Shown in pieces: positions 1 to 8,770 of a stretch of DNA of 15,109 bases (the stretch's first letter is position 1; the number at the start of each line of letters is the position of its first letter). The translations under genes and the position numbers were made by a program. The notes beneath the pieces were generated by a model, which was not told where the DNA came from, did no database searches, and saw nothing but the letters and a program-made list of their open reading frames with translations. The DNA is from a bacterium (GTDB lineage: Bacteria; Electryoneota; RPQS01): positions 1 to 15,109 of the forward strand of contig JADKHW010000052.1 of NCBI GenBank assembly GCA_016721565.1, given 5' to 3'.

Positions 1-204
1 ACCTCCGCCACCGACGCCCTGACCACCTACTGGATGCTTCTTTGCTAAAATAAATATGCTCGTCCAATCTAACTTGGCACGACCTCGGGGACGAGCTGCA
101 TGTTTTCTTCCGACAACAAATCACGCTGCCACGGCTGTTGATTGCACAGCACTGACCACATGCAAGACTGCGCACGCAATCAGCAGGACAAACTTTAGTT
201 TCAT
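1..204 (-). CDS. Possible exported protein, N-terminal part, running off the left edge
   Basis: Reading the minus strand from an ATG at 204 gives a start typical of a Sec signal peptide: Met-Lys-Leu-Lys, a hydrophobic core (FVLLIACAVLHVVSAV) and an Ala-rich cleavage region (STAVAA). The frame then meets a stop at 121-123. If a one-base indel is allowed, open text continues to the edge and ends in a Gly-rich run. No clear Shine-Dalgarno sequence lies before the ATG. I do not recognise a family. The signal peptide is the only support, and the neighbouring bases could instead encode the tail of another gene in the same direction. Confidence 0.3.
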
Positions 205-758
205 AATAATTTTCGCGAGTTGCCCGGAGTTCGAAGCTTCAACAATCTTGGTCTGCAATTCTCCTTTTATCCGCATCGCGAAAGCCGATATGAGGAGAAT
301 TACAAACTGTCGCCTGATCAATAATATGCTGCTGGGCGTCTGCGTCGTAAGATTTGTGGAAGGTTCCTTCTGAATCAAAACCAATCATGAAATTGACCGG
401 ATTCTTTGGAGAAATTTGCATCGGCCTTCTCGCGGTCGCGGTCCACATTCCGCCAGCAATAATCACCAATCCGCTGTCACCGACTGATTATTGCATCTCG
501 TTCATCCACGGAAACGACTGGCGACATGGGTCACCTGCAAGCCCAAAAGTCCCGAGATCTGACTTTCCCAGCAAGTTTGCCGGTGAAACTTCACCATTCT
601 TCGTGATAGCACTGAATGGTTTCGCATCTACTTACTGACAAGGCCGCTCGCCGCAGTCAACGTGATGGAAGTGGAGATAAGAACTTTCCTTATATAAGCA
701 AACGCGCAACAATGAGATAGTTTCGAATTCTGAGAGCTGTAAATATCACATAACGGAA
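205..758. other. Stretch without a recognisable gene
   Basis: Short minus-strand open frames between 239 and 640 contain text that could be part of a frameshifted protein, for example a segment reading IAGGMWTATARRPMQISPKN followed by FMIGFDSEGTFHKS. None could be joined into a product I recognise. From about 640 to 758 the sequence is AT-richer and has no credible coding frame. It lies downstream of the stop of the P-type ATPase on the minus strand, and no hairpin with a T-tract was seen there. Confidence 0.4.
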
Positions 759-2624
759 TTAAATATCAGTTAGCTCCTTCGGTGGCCAGGCGGCGCGCGC
801 AATGGTGAGCACAGCAACCACGTCAATGATCTCCTGCCCGATTGCTCCGGCCACGGGTAGGATGTCCAGCCGCAGGAAGGCCATTCCACCCACACTAAGC
901 ACCATTCCCCCGCTCGCTCTGCAACGCGATATGCCGCATGCGTTCGCTGATATGCGTAGACTCATCGACTTTTGTCAAAAGGTTATCCCATCGACAACAT
1001 CCAGCAGCGCCGGCGATCACCTCCTTTGGTGCCCAATCACAGTCGACTGTCGCGGCCATCATGGCCGAACATCATTGATACCGTCACCGACGTAAAGCGT
1101 TTTGGCGGCAAGTCTCAACTACGCCACGATCATGAGCTTTTGTTCAGGGCTTTGCTCGCGTGAATTTCAGTGATCCCGACTTCTTCTGCCGTGATGACGC
1201 TTCGGATTCACGATCACCAGGACGAGCATCACGCGATTGAGACTGATGCTTTGGACCGGATGATTGATGAATGTATATTCATCGAACGCGGTGCATCACG
1301 GAAGCGCAGGACTCCGTATTTATTATCAATGACGATAGCCATTTCGAGGGTCCGCCTGCGCTGGCGGAATATCTCCTGAAAAAGAAGTCATGTATCTGCT
1401 CAGATTGCAATTTTGTCCGGCTGGTGATAACCACTTCTGATTATCCACCACTCCGCGCAAACCTTGACCGGGTTTTCACTGACTTCGATGCCTCTGGAAT
1501 GCTGGCTCACTTCAGCTTCATAGCTTCATGATTGCACGAGCTGAGATGTTTCGAATAGTGTTCAACACCCGCAGCCAGGCGAAATATCACGCGCCGTTCA
1601 TCGAATTCGTCAGCGATTAAGCGCTCAGTGACGAGCTTGATTTCGCCATGGGTCAATGTTCGGTCTTGTCAAAGATAGCAGTACGGCACGTGGCGATTTA
1701 ACTCCCAGACCACCGGGCTCTTGATAATGATGGCCCGCCCCGCGCAAAGAGAAATCCGAACCGATAATCGAAATCGGAATGGCGATCAACAGTGGACATG
1801 GAGTTGCAATGACTAATACAACAAGGAACCGCGTTGCTTCGCCGCTGATTAACCAAGCCACAATAGCAATGGCAACGGCAATCGGTGTGTAGAAGGCTCC
1901 AAGTTGATCACAAGTCTGCGCAATTGCGGTCGAGTTTTGCTCCGACGCGCATGACCTCCATGATCTTGGCATAACGCGAATCTTCAGCACGAGCGGTGGC
2001 TTTAATCGTAAGCGCGGCTTCACCATTTATCGAACCTGAAATGACGTTTGATCCAGCGGGGTCTTCGACATGTGAAACGGTTCGCCGGTCCAAATACGAT
2101 TCATCCATCGTGCCATGGCCATCAGGCACAAACTCCGTCCACCAGGCAGATGTCGTGTACGGATGAACCACAGGAATATCATCAACAGCGACTTGCTCCA
2201 GAGTGATGTCGGCAATGCGGCCATTTTTTCAAATGCGCGACAGACGGCATGTAGCTGAGCAAACGCTTTCAAAACAGGATGACGCATTGTGAGAGCATAG
2301 TCTTCAAGCGCCTCACCACGGAAAGCATCAGGACGACCAAATATGCCGTGAAAATAACTCTCCGAGGATAGGAGTAACAATCGAGATTCCGACCAATGAG
2401 CAGGTCAAGGCCAGATCCCCTTGAAAAGTTTTCAGGTCAGATCGTAGACAAGCGGCGAAGCCGCCCAAAAACCAGCGCAACATAAAGTGGCCAAGTATGA
2501 ACGAGATTCAGTCGTATTTGCGCCGAATCGCAACATCAAGCTCCGCGGCTATTGCAAGGACCGCGAAAGGGTCGCGATGGCTTCCATATTCTTGTGGCGT
2601 AAAGTCACCAGAAATCAAGTTCAT
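759..2624 (-). CDS. Heavy-metal-translocating P1B-type ATPase, multiply frameshifted
   Basis: This integral inner-membrane pump would move a transition-metal ion across the membrane by ATP-driven phosphorylation of an Asp. The order of landmarks on the minus strand matches the family. First comes an N-terminal membrane text with PLYVALVFGG and PLVYDL, then GEALEDYAL, then the actuator region with MDESYL-TGEPF and VISGSINGEAALTI. The TM6 motif ATPCPLLIAIPI has its Thr-Pro-Cys at 1796-1804. The phosphorylation site DKT-TLTHGE lies near 1650-1670, FRDAPR and GDRESE near 1230-1310, and the hinge KTLYVGDGIND near 1074-1100. The end reads LPVAGAIGQEIIDVVAVL and AAWPPKELTDI before the stop at 759. 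About 620 residues are expected, which fits forms without an N-terminal HMA domain. I chose the ATG at 2624 because little family sequence is expected before it. At least ten one-base indels separate these blocks, including one inside DKTGT. Metal specificity cannot be read securely: the motif is TPC, not the CPC of ZntA/CopA. Confidence 0.88.
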
Positions 2625-3099
2625 GTCACAATATACCATTTCTCTTTTATTCCGGCAACCGTGCTCGGTACCGTTCTTCCCGAATTTCAAGTGAAAACAA
2701 TGTGGAGTGGTGCAAGATGGGCCGACCGATGATTGCAGCACTGGCTTTTGCTGTGCTTGCCAAGAGCAACGAGTGTTGATGACGGGCTTGCAGGAAGAAA
2801 CACCTCCCATAAACCGAACAGCTCGGAACAGCTGAGTGGACCAAGCTGAAAGGATTTAGGGACGTACGACGAATCGTCCGCAAGCAAAACCTGCAATGAG
2901 CGTGCTTGTCTCGATTTGAACAAAGCGATGCGGCAGCAAGCGGCTGACAATCAATCACAACCGTGATCTGTTACAAAACGAAGCGATGTCGGATATCAGT
3001 CAAGTGATTCGACCAAGAACGACTACTAAGCGTTCTCTTAGGCGCAAGAAACGACAGCTTGTGGCCGTCGTTTCTCTATTATTGCTTCAATATAGTTTA
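2625..3099. other. Stretch without a recognisable gene
   Basis: Several overlapping open frames of 80-105 codons exist on both strands here, but none shows a domain, signal peptide or credible continuity with a neighbour. The region lies between the start of the P-type ATPase and the stop of the nuclease-like gene, both on the minus strand. It must therefore hold at least the ATPase promoter or its upstream leader. A small frameshifted gene cannot be excluded. A hairpin near 3047-3075 is listed separately. Confidence 0.4.
3047..3075 (-). terminator. Hairpin downstream of the nuclease-like gene
   Basis: A perfect 9-bp inverted repeat (AGAAACGAC at 3047-3055 and GTCGTTTCT at 3067-3075) encloses an 11-base loop. 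It lies about 25 bases past the inferred stop of the minus-strand gene ending at 3100. On the minus strand the stem runs into TTTCTTG, so the U-tract is short and interrupted. A transcription terminator is plausible but not certain. Confidence 0.5.
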
Positions 3100-3943
3100 T
3101 CATTCCACTTCTATACCAAACTTGCAGAAGCTTGGGAGGAAAATGGTCATCAATGTTCTCTATATCCGCGTCACGTAGCTCAATGAGATTAAGGTTGTTC
3201 GCCTTGTACAACGCAAGTTTCTTTTCTTTTCGCTTCGCATAAGCAGAATCTTCTTCTAATCCCCAATACTCGATGTATACTTTTCCGGTTGGCAAATAGA
3301 AGTCGCAACAAAGCTCTTCATCAATTGGAACTTTACGCTCATATGCGTGGATGATCTGCTGTTATACAAGTAGTTGTCAATTATGAGTTCACCGCGAACG
3401 CACCATGTGGCCATCGGTCGATCTGAGTTTAGCGGGGAACTTCTCCACGAAATCAATTTCCTCCGATTTGGTATCAATGGTGGATTCTTGCACGGACGAC
3501 TTTTCGCCCTTCAATTCAAGTACTGCATCTGTGAAAGCACTATTTGCGAGCAACGACATTGACCACACAACATACGGAGTTTTCCTGACATCATGCTCTT
3601 TGTCCACGCCTCCGTTCTTTTTCCCTTGCGATGTGGTAACCCAACCATGATTGCCTTCACCTTTCACAATCCACCCTAGCTCTGCGAGAATCGCATTAAC
3701 CCTCTTAGCAGTCAGTCCAACAGCTTCGCCCACGCTTGTTGCCGTCATAATCCGTGACGCTGAAGTAGCATCTTTACTAACTGTGTGCTCACTGCAGAGC
3801 GGCTGGTTCTTGTCCATGGGTTTGCCACACTTTTCGCATTCCCATAATTTGCCGGCTTGTTCGGCTTTCCAGTGAGGCAAACATAGTTTGTGACCCGGCT
3901 TATTAACGTCAGTCCTACATCCTTCAACAATGCAAGTTGCCAT
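3100..3943 (-). CDS. Zinc-finger protein with C-terminal PD-(D/E)XK nuclease-like domain, frameshifted
   Basis: The reconstructed protein is about 281 residues. It starts at the ATG at 3943, preceded by a good Shine-Dalgarno (GGAGAT) six bases upstream. Residues 4-24 carry C-x4-C-x11-C-x2-H and residues 36-53 carry C-x2-C-x10-C-x2-H, two small zinc-binding units. Residues of about 62-105 look like a winged-helix segment (TSVGEAVGLTAKRVNAILAEL). The C-terminal part reads RGELIIDNYLYN, then a loop, then CCDFYLPTGKVYIEYWGLE and AKRKEKKLALYKANNLNLIE. The Glu, Asp and Glu-Tyr-Trp positions match the layout of PD-(D/E)XK endonuclease-fold domains, with Trp where Lys is common. Frame changes are needed near 3400, 3355 and 3125. 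The last restores an ending KFGIEVE and a stop at 3100-3102. Nuclease activity is inferred from motif layout. A DNA-binding or repair role would fit, but no restriction-modification partner is adjacent. Confidence 0.7.
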
Positions 3944-3957
3944 ACTGATCTCCGCTG
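3941..3957 (-). promoter_or_regulatory. Ribosome binding site of the nuclease-like gene
   Basis: On the minus strand GCGGAGATCAGT precedes the ATG at 3943. GGAGAT is close to the consensus and well spaced, which supports this start. Confidence 0.55.
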
Positions 3958-4002
3958 ATTCTCGATTTCTATTAGTTTTGATTCTTGAATGACTTTGTTT
4001 TG

Positions 4003-4041
4003 GATTCCGGCCGGGTTGCGGCAGACCTTAACCCGGCTCCG
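4003..4041. repeat. REP-like palindrome, copy 1
   Basis: The plus strand reads GATTCCGG, CCGGGTTGCG, a short variable loop, then TTAACCCGGCTC. The arms GCCGGGTT and AACCCGGC form an 8-bp stem. A near-identical element occurs at 7394-7431, where the matching arms carry compensating changes (GTCGGGTT with AACCCGAC). Both copies lie just downstream of a minus-strand gene. Conserved pairing in two copies indicates a dispersed palindromic repeat of the REP type rather than a chance hairpin. There is no T-tract on either side. Confidence 0.7.
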
Positions 4042-4086
4042 CGATCTCAGACCGGCACCTTTGCCCCCAGAGGACGGAAAGCATCA

Positions 4087-4392
4087 TCAGCCCTTGATCA
4101 TCGTCAGCATTTGAATTGAGTTTTGGCTTTGACGGCGTGAGGGATGTTAGCAGGCATGATGACGAACTCGTTGGTTTTGGCGATCAGTGATTGTCCGCCA
4201 ATGATGAGTTCGACTTCGCCGTCTAAGACGTGAACCATCGCGTCAAACGGAGCCGAGTGCACAGATAGCTCTTGACCTTGATCAAAAGCAAAAGAGGTGA
4301 TGGTCCCGTGTGGCTGCTTCGACAGAGTTTTTGCTGACGACGGCGCCGGGGTTGTATTGAATTGAATTAATTAAGTAAATAGCTTCGGACAT
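4087..4392 (-). CDS. Small single-domain cupin protein, frameshifted
   Basis: About 101 residues form one double-stranded beta-helix domain. The ATG at 4392 is preceded by AAAGGGA at good spacing. The text opens MSEAIYLINSIQYNPGAVVSK. After one extra A it continues LSKQPHGTITSFAFDQGQEL, then SVHSAPFDAMVHVLDGEVEL, IIGGQSLIAKTNEFVIMPAN and IPHAVKAKTQFK. The first cupin motif (H-x-AP-D-A-x-V-G-style block) and the second (MPANIPHAV) are clear. A second indel near 4105 restores an ending MLTMIKG and a stop at 4087-4089. Cupins of this size often bind a metal through His and Glu side chains, and the ligand set here looks partly preserved (His of SVHS, His of IPHAV). Substrate is unknown. Its position directly behind the peroxidase hints at a shared oxidative or redox role, which is only an inference. 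Confidence 0.82.
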
Positions 4393-4471
4393 TGAGTTCC
4401 CTTTGTTGAGTGTAATAAAGGTAGCCTGGCCACTAGAAAAAGTCAGGCGGCAGCCAACGCCCTTGAAATGA

Positions 4472-5798
4472 CTAACCCAAAGGAATCCGGGTGTCGGAGG
4501 CGGCGGACCTGCGCTTGGCCGGAGCACGAACAACCACTCGAACACGGTCGGAACTGTCATCAACATTGGTGACAGCGCTGTACCAGGATCGGTTAGAATT
4601 TCATAGAGAGCAATGATGTCTTGCATCTCTTGCGTCGTCAGATTAAGCGGATCACGGAGTGCGGGATCGAGATCCGGCGTGTCACACTGCGGATGGCGCG
4701 GAAAGGCACCATCGTTGTAAAACGACATGACTTGCTCGAGATTTTCAAATACTCCGTCGTGCATGTACGGCGGAGTCAGCTCAACGTTGCGCAATGTTGG
4801 TGTTCTAAAGGAATAGCGGTCTGTCGGATTCAGTGTGGCTTCTTCGCGGCCACAATCATCACCGGGGATGACAGCTTGCCGGGGACCTTCTTGCGGGGAA
4901 CGCCATTCACAACAAACTCGAAGTCGCTGAACATCGGGCCAATGTGGCATTCGGCGCACTGGCTTTTGTGAAGAAGAGTTCCAAGCCTCGCAGCTCCGCT
5001 GTGGTGAGCGCGTTGTCATCCCCTGCGACGTAACGGTCATAGCGCGGGTTGCGTGTGACAAGTTCGCGTTCATAGGAAGCCATCGCGCAGCCATAGGTTA
5101 ACGAATCAATCACATGCTCACGCTGACCGTGCAGCCACTCGTCGTTTTCCTGCGGGAAGGCGACTGCGAATCTTTCATTATACTCGGGAACATCCAGCAG
5201 ACAGCGAGCACTGAGTCAAGCGCATTGTTAGCAGCTTTCGGCATCCGAACCGGGAGGCATCGCCCGCATCTCACACGCGACGATCGGTTTGTGGCTTGGA
5301 CTTCGGGGGACTCTTGACACGGCCATCCCAGAAGAAGAAACCGTTGTGCGTGGGTTCTCCGGTTTCATCTGCATTGAAAGCCGTGTTAAATACTGTGGGA
5401 GAATTGCGGGGAGTAAAACCTACGGGTGCATTCGTGTAAGAAGAATTGCCGCGAATACGGTCGGGACCTAAACCCATTGTACCGGCAACGCCGACAGGGA
5501 ATTGGCGCGAATCCCCGAACGCAAACTCGGGATGGTGACAGGTCGCACAAGATACATCTTTTTCGCCGCCGAGCAGTGGGTCATAGAATAGAAAGCGGCC
5601 CAACGATATGCGTTCTTGCATCGGCGGGTTGTTGGCCGGATAGGAATCGGGCCAAGCGGCTGGAGATCAAAGCGCCCGCGGCCGAAATCGGCGACGTGAC
5701 AACATTGTCATCGTCATTTCACTACAGCCGACAAATCCGAGGAGCATGACTCCCAGAATGATCGGTAGCAGGCGTGCTGCGTAACGAAACAAATGCAT
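4472..5798 (-). CDS. Di-heme cytochrome c peroxidase (MauG/CCP family), lipoprotein, frameshifted
   Basis: Members reduce hydrogen peroxide in the periplasm using electrons from cytochromes. The start at 5798 (Shine-Dalgarno GGGGAG) opens with a lipoprotein signal peptide, MHLFRYAARLLPIILG followed by the lipobox FVGC, so the protein is probably anchored to a membrane. Next come PPMQERISLGRFLFYDPLLG and the first heme site CATCH (5535-5549). A conserved FFFWDGRV follows, then the second heme site CAECH (4944-4958), visible only after a frame change. Then come SFRTPTLRNVELTPPYMHDG, VFENLEQVMSFYNDG and EMQDIIALYEILTDP, all standard for the family. Indels are needed near 5690, 5300, 5110, 4970 and 4850. 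The C-terminal end is unclear. The last good frame runs without a stop into the cupin, and the stop at 4472-4474 in an adjacent frame is a best guess. About 440 residues are expected. Confidence 0.88.
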
Positions 5799-5960
5799 AA
5801 GTTCTCCCCAGGCTGATTAAGATGCACCCATTGCGGTTCAAGCATGTTGGCGCGAATGCTGACGGATTTCAATACGATGAAGTTTGTCAGGGTTGCAAGA
5901 ATTTGATTTATGATATTTGAATAGGATGTTTAGAGTCAGATTATGGGCGCTCACTAACAA

Positions 5961-5982
5961 ACGCGCCTGAAGTCAGGCGCGT
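5961..5982 (-). terminator. Rho-independent terminator after the GTPase gene
   Basis: ACGCGCCTGA and TCAGGCGCGT form a 10-base inverted repeat around AG (usable stem of about 8 bp with a 6-base loop). On the minus strand it is followed by TTGTT and lies about 24 bases past the stop of the GTPase at 6006. This suggests that transcription of the arginine deiminase/GTPase pair ends here, before the peroxidase. Confidence 0.7.
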
Positions 5983-6005
5983 GATACTGTCACTTTGAGT
6001 CGAGA

Positions 6006-7335
6006 CTATTTCTTCTTCTTGGGAGAAAGGATAGGAGCAAGGGCATCGACAAGCGTTGGTGTGCCGATTTCTTGCAATTCGTATTGAACGCGGACGTGCG
6101 GCTTGGTGATTTTAATCACTCGGCCTAAGTCAATCGGAGTTGCGATGATGACCGAATCCACTTTGGCTTTGGTGATGGTAGCTTCGAGATCTTTCATCTG
6201 CTTGTCGCCGTAGCCCATCGCGGGAAGCAACGTTCCGATTCCGGGATAGGTCTTGAAGGTGTCGGCAATGGAACCGACTGCAAACGGGCGCGGATCCACC
6301 ATCTCGGCGGCGCCGTATTTCTTCGCGGCAACGACGCCAGCGCCATACTTCATTTCACCGTGTGTGCAGGTTGGGCCGTCTTCGATAACCAAGACACGCT
6401 TGCCGCGAATCAGCTCAGGCTTCTCAACCATGATCGGCGAAGCGGCATCAATCACCATGGCTTTGGGATTGTACAACTCGATGTTGCTGCGTAGCTGCTG
6501 CATTTGCTCCAACGATGCGCTGTCAACCTTGTTGATGACAATCACATCAGCCATGCGGAAGTTTGTCTCGCCGGGATAGTAGGACATCTCGTTGCCGGCA
6601 CGGAGCGGATCGGCGACGGTGATATAGATATCGGGTTTGTAGAACGGCAAATCGTTGTTACCGCCATCCCACAAAATCACATCGGCTTCTTTCTCAGCTT
6701 CACGGAGAATTTTCTCGTAATCGACACCCGCGTAGATCACTTGACCGCGCGCAATGTGCGGTTCGTACTCTTCCATCTCTTCGATGGTGCATTTATGCTT
6801 TTTCAGATCAGAGATGGCACCGAAGCGCTGAACGATTTGCTTGGACAGATCGCCATAGGGCATGGGGTGGCGAATCGCGACAACTTTCTTGCCTGCGGCT
6901 TTCAGGATATCTGCGACGCGGCGAGTGGTTTGGGATTTACCGGCGCCTGTGCGAACAGCACAAATTGCCACAACAGGCTTGGTGGACTTGACCATGGTTT
7001 CGCGGCCACCGACTAATTTGAAATTTGCTCCGGCGGCAAGAATACGCAAGCCCAATGCATGACGTACTCATGCTTGACGTCGCTAAACGAAAAGACGACT
7101 TCGTCAATCTGATGTTTTTCGATCAGACTTTCGAGTTCGTCTTGCGGATGGATTGCGATCCCTTGGGATATAGTTTACCGGCAAGCACCGCAGGGTATTT
7201 GCGGTCGTCAATGCCGGGGATTTGAGCGGCGGTAAAGGCAACAACCTCGAACATTTCGTTGTCGCGATATACGGTGTTAAAATTATGGAAGTCGCGACCG
7301 GCGGCGCCTTGGATGATGGTTTTGATGCGTTTCAT
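6006..7335 (-). CDS. COG2403 GTPase-like protein (cyclic 2,3-diphosphoglycerate synthetase family), frameshifted
   Basis: About 440 residues, the usual length of the family. The N-terminal part starts MKRIKTIIQGAAGRDFHNFN, a Rossmann-like opening. It passes through a region with two frame changes (IAIHPQDELESLIEKHQIDE, then SDVKHEYVMH, then LRILAAGANFKLVGG). A P-loop AVRTGAGKSQTTRRV follows, then ATIRHPMPYGDLS-like text, YEPHIARGQVIYAGVDYEKI, a Walker-B-like ADVILWDGGNNDLPFYKPD, YYPGETNFRMADV and INKVD, the last being a GTPase specificity motif. GEMKYGAGVVAAKKYGA and MGYGDKQMKDLE are also typical. The archaeal founder makes cyclic 2,3-diphosphoglycerate from 2,3-bisphosphoglycerate with ATP. 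The role of bacterial members is not established. There is no Shine-Dalgarno before the start at 7335, and the leader is AT-rich. It lies 82 bases behind arginine deiminase on the same strand, which suggests a link with arginine or carbamoyl metabolism. Confidence 0.85.
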
Positions 7336-7393
7336 GACAAAGTAAGAAATAGTAAATGGGTAATATGAAAAGTCGGAAATGTTCTGGACTAAA

Positions 7394-7431
7394 GATTCCG
7401 GTCGGGTTGCGCTTCGCTTAACCCGACTCGG
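7394..7431. repeat. REP-like palindrome, copy 2
   Basis: The plus strand reads GATTCCGG, TCGGGTTGCG, a short loop, then TTAACCCGACTC. The arms GTCGGGTT and AACCCGAC pair. Compared with the copy at 4003-4041, both arms changed together (GCC/GGC to GTC/GAC), so pairing is kept. The element overlaps the end of the arginine deiminase frame and supplies its stop codon (7418-7420). The tail residues SSAESG of that protein therefore derive from or abut the repeat. Confidence 0.7.
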
Positions 7432-8640
7432 CGGAACTGCGCACGAGCGGCATGGACATGCAGCGGGGGCCGCCTAAGCCGCGGACCAATTCGCTGCCGG
7501 GGATTTCGAGTACCTCGACGCCGTTGTCGCGGAGCGCTTTGTTCGTATGAATGTTGCGCTCGTATGAGATAACAACATTGGGAGCAAGTGCAAGCATGTT
7601 GGAGCCTGCGCTGCGCTGCTCGCGGGCGGCATAGCGCAAATCGCCGTTGGCTGTTCTGATGATATTGAGCGGTTCGCCGAGTTCATCTTTTAGGATATCA
7701 ATCAGCGTGCGCTTTTCGCGTTTGACGTTGGGCTTACCGTCGTCAGAGGCTTCGTAGCATCTTACGGACGGACTGTGCTCAATGACCAAGGGGAAAAAGA
7801 CAACGCTCTTGGGGCCGACGATGGTGAAGACGGTGTCGAGATGCATGTACACGCGTTCGGGTGGAATCTCAACTTCGTACACGCGCTTGGCTTTGCCTTG
7901 ACGGAATAGATTTGCCGCAAGCAGTGCAATCGTCTCTGTGCGCGTGCGCTCGCTTCTGCCGACGGCAATGGCGTCTTCGTTAATGACGATGATGTCGCCA
8001 CCCTCGATGGTGTAGGGACGGGCTTCAAGATCACTGGCGCCAAAAATAAATTTTGTACCGGCGAACGACGGATGCAATTCGAGTACGGTGTGTGTGACCC
8101 ATGTTTCTCGGATGCGCGCGGGATAGTGCGCATTGCAGGAAATGACTTCATCACGAAAAACCATCGCGGGGTCGCGTGTGAAGTATGAGTTGGGACTTGG
8201 GTCTATGAGAAACCGATCGTGGTGAACCGTCAGGTCTTCGGTGGATTCGTGTGTGACCGTAGCGAACTCGCGCTCGGTTAAGCCTTCAAAGACGACACGA
8301 GCAATATCATCGGGCGAGCACTTATCAAGAATCGGTTGTGCGAGTGCGGGGTTGTGATTTAGGTCACATGCTTCGCGTACAAGACGCTCTCGGCCCGCTT
8401 CGGTGGCAATGACATCGGCAACGAGATCGGCAAGCAGGAGAACTTCCACACCGAGTTCCCGCATGGCAATGCAGAAGACGGCATGTTCATTTTGCATCTG
8501 CTGCAAGTAGGGGATGTCTTCCATCAAGAAGCCTTGCACATTGCCGGGGTTAGCCGGTCAAGTTCGGAGCCGGGGCGATGGACGACCACGACCTTTAGGG
8601 GGGCGAATTCGTTGCGGATATCCAGCTGGATGCGGTACAG
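7418..8640 (-). CDS. arcA: Arginine deiminase
   Basis: Hydrolyses L-arginine to L-citrulline and ammonia in the cytoplasm, the first step of the arginine deiminase pathway. Landmarks along the minus strand begin with LDIRNEFAPLKVVVVHRPGSEL (substrate loop) and, after one indel near 8545, MEDIPYLQQMQNEHAVF. Then follow YFTRDPAMVF, the EGGD of the guanidino-binding motif with GRSERT shortly after, HLDTVFTI with the catalytic His, and GSNMLALAPNVV. The C-terminal GGPRCMSMPL carries the nucleophilic Cys. Length is about 405 residues, normal for the family. From 8539 to 7418 the frame is intact. The first residues lie in another frame and the exact start is unclear. No good ATG was found near 8640, which may itself be a base error. 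No ornithine carbamoyltransferase or carbamate kinase is in the window. The downstream neighbour is the COG2403 GTPase. Confidence 0.92.
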
Positions 8641-8721
8641 AAAAACCCTCGCGGCAAAACCGACTATTCTTGCTTAATAATGCTCAATTCAGGGAGATTT
8701 GCTCGTACTTTCAAGCAGTCA

Positions 8722-8749
8722 CCATTGCGGGTCTGGAGACCCACAACGG
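8722..8749. repeat. Long imperfect palindrome
   Basis: CCATTG-C-GGGTCT at 8722-8734 mirrors AGACCC-A-CAACGG at 8737-8749 around GG, with one A/C and one C/A mismatch. It sits between the stop of the unrecognised gene at 8771 and the start of arginine deiminase, both minus strand. No T-tract follows on either strand, so it is more like a dispersed palindrome or an RNA structure than a classic terminator. Only one copy is present in this window. Confidence 0.55.
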
Positions 8750-8770
8750 CGATTAGTGTTGACACTTCGC

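Noticed and set aside
598..630. Inverted repeat ACCATTC ... GAATGGT
   Set aside because: The 7-bp stem with a 14-base loop and no T-tract is within what chance would give, and no gene end is defined nearby.
759..2624. Reading the broken ATPase as evidence of a decayed mobile island
   Set aside because: The same type of frame damage is seen in all neighbours, and no transposase, integrase or flanking direct repeats were found.
2487..2732. Plus-strand open frame of 81 codons
   Set aside because: It overlaps the N-terminal part of the P-type ATPase on the other strand, which has recognisable family text there. The plus frame has none.
6504..7016. Plus-strand open frame of 170 codons
   Set aside because: It is antisense to the P-loop and GTPase motifs of the COG2403 gene and lacks any domain of its own.
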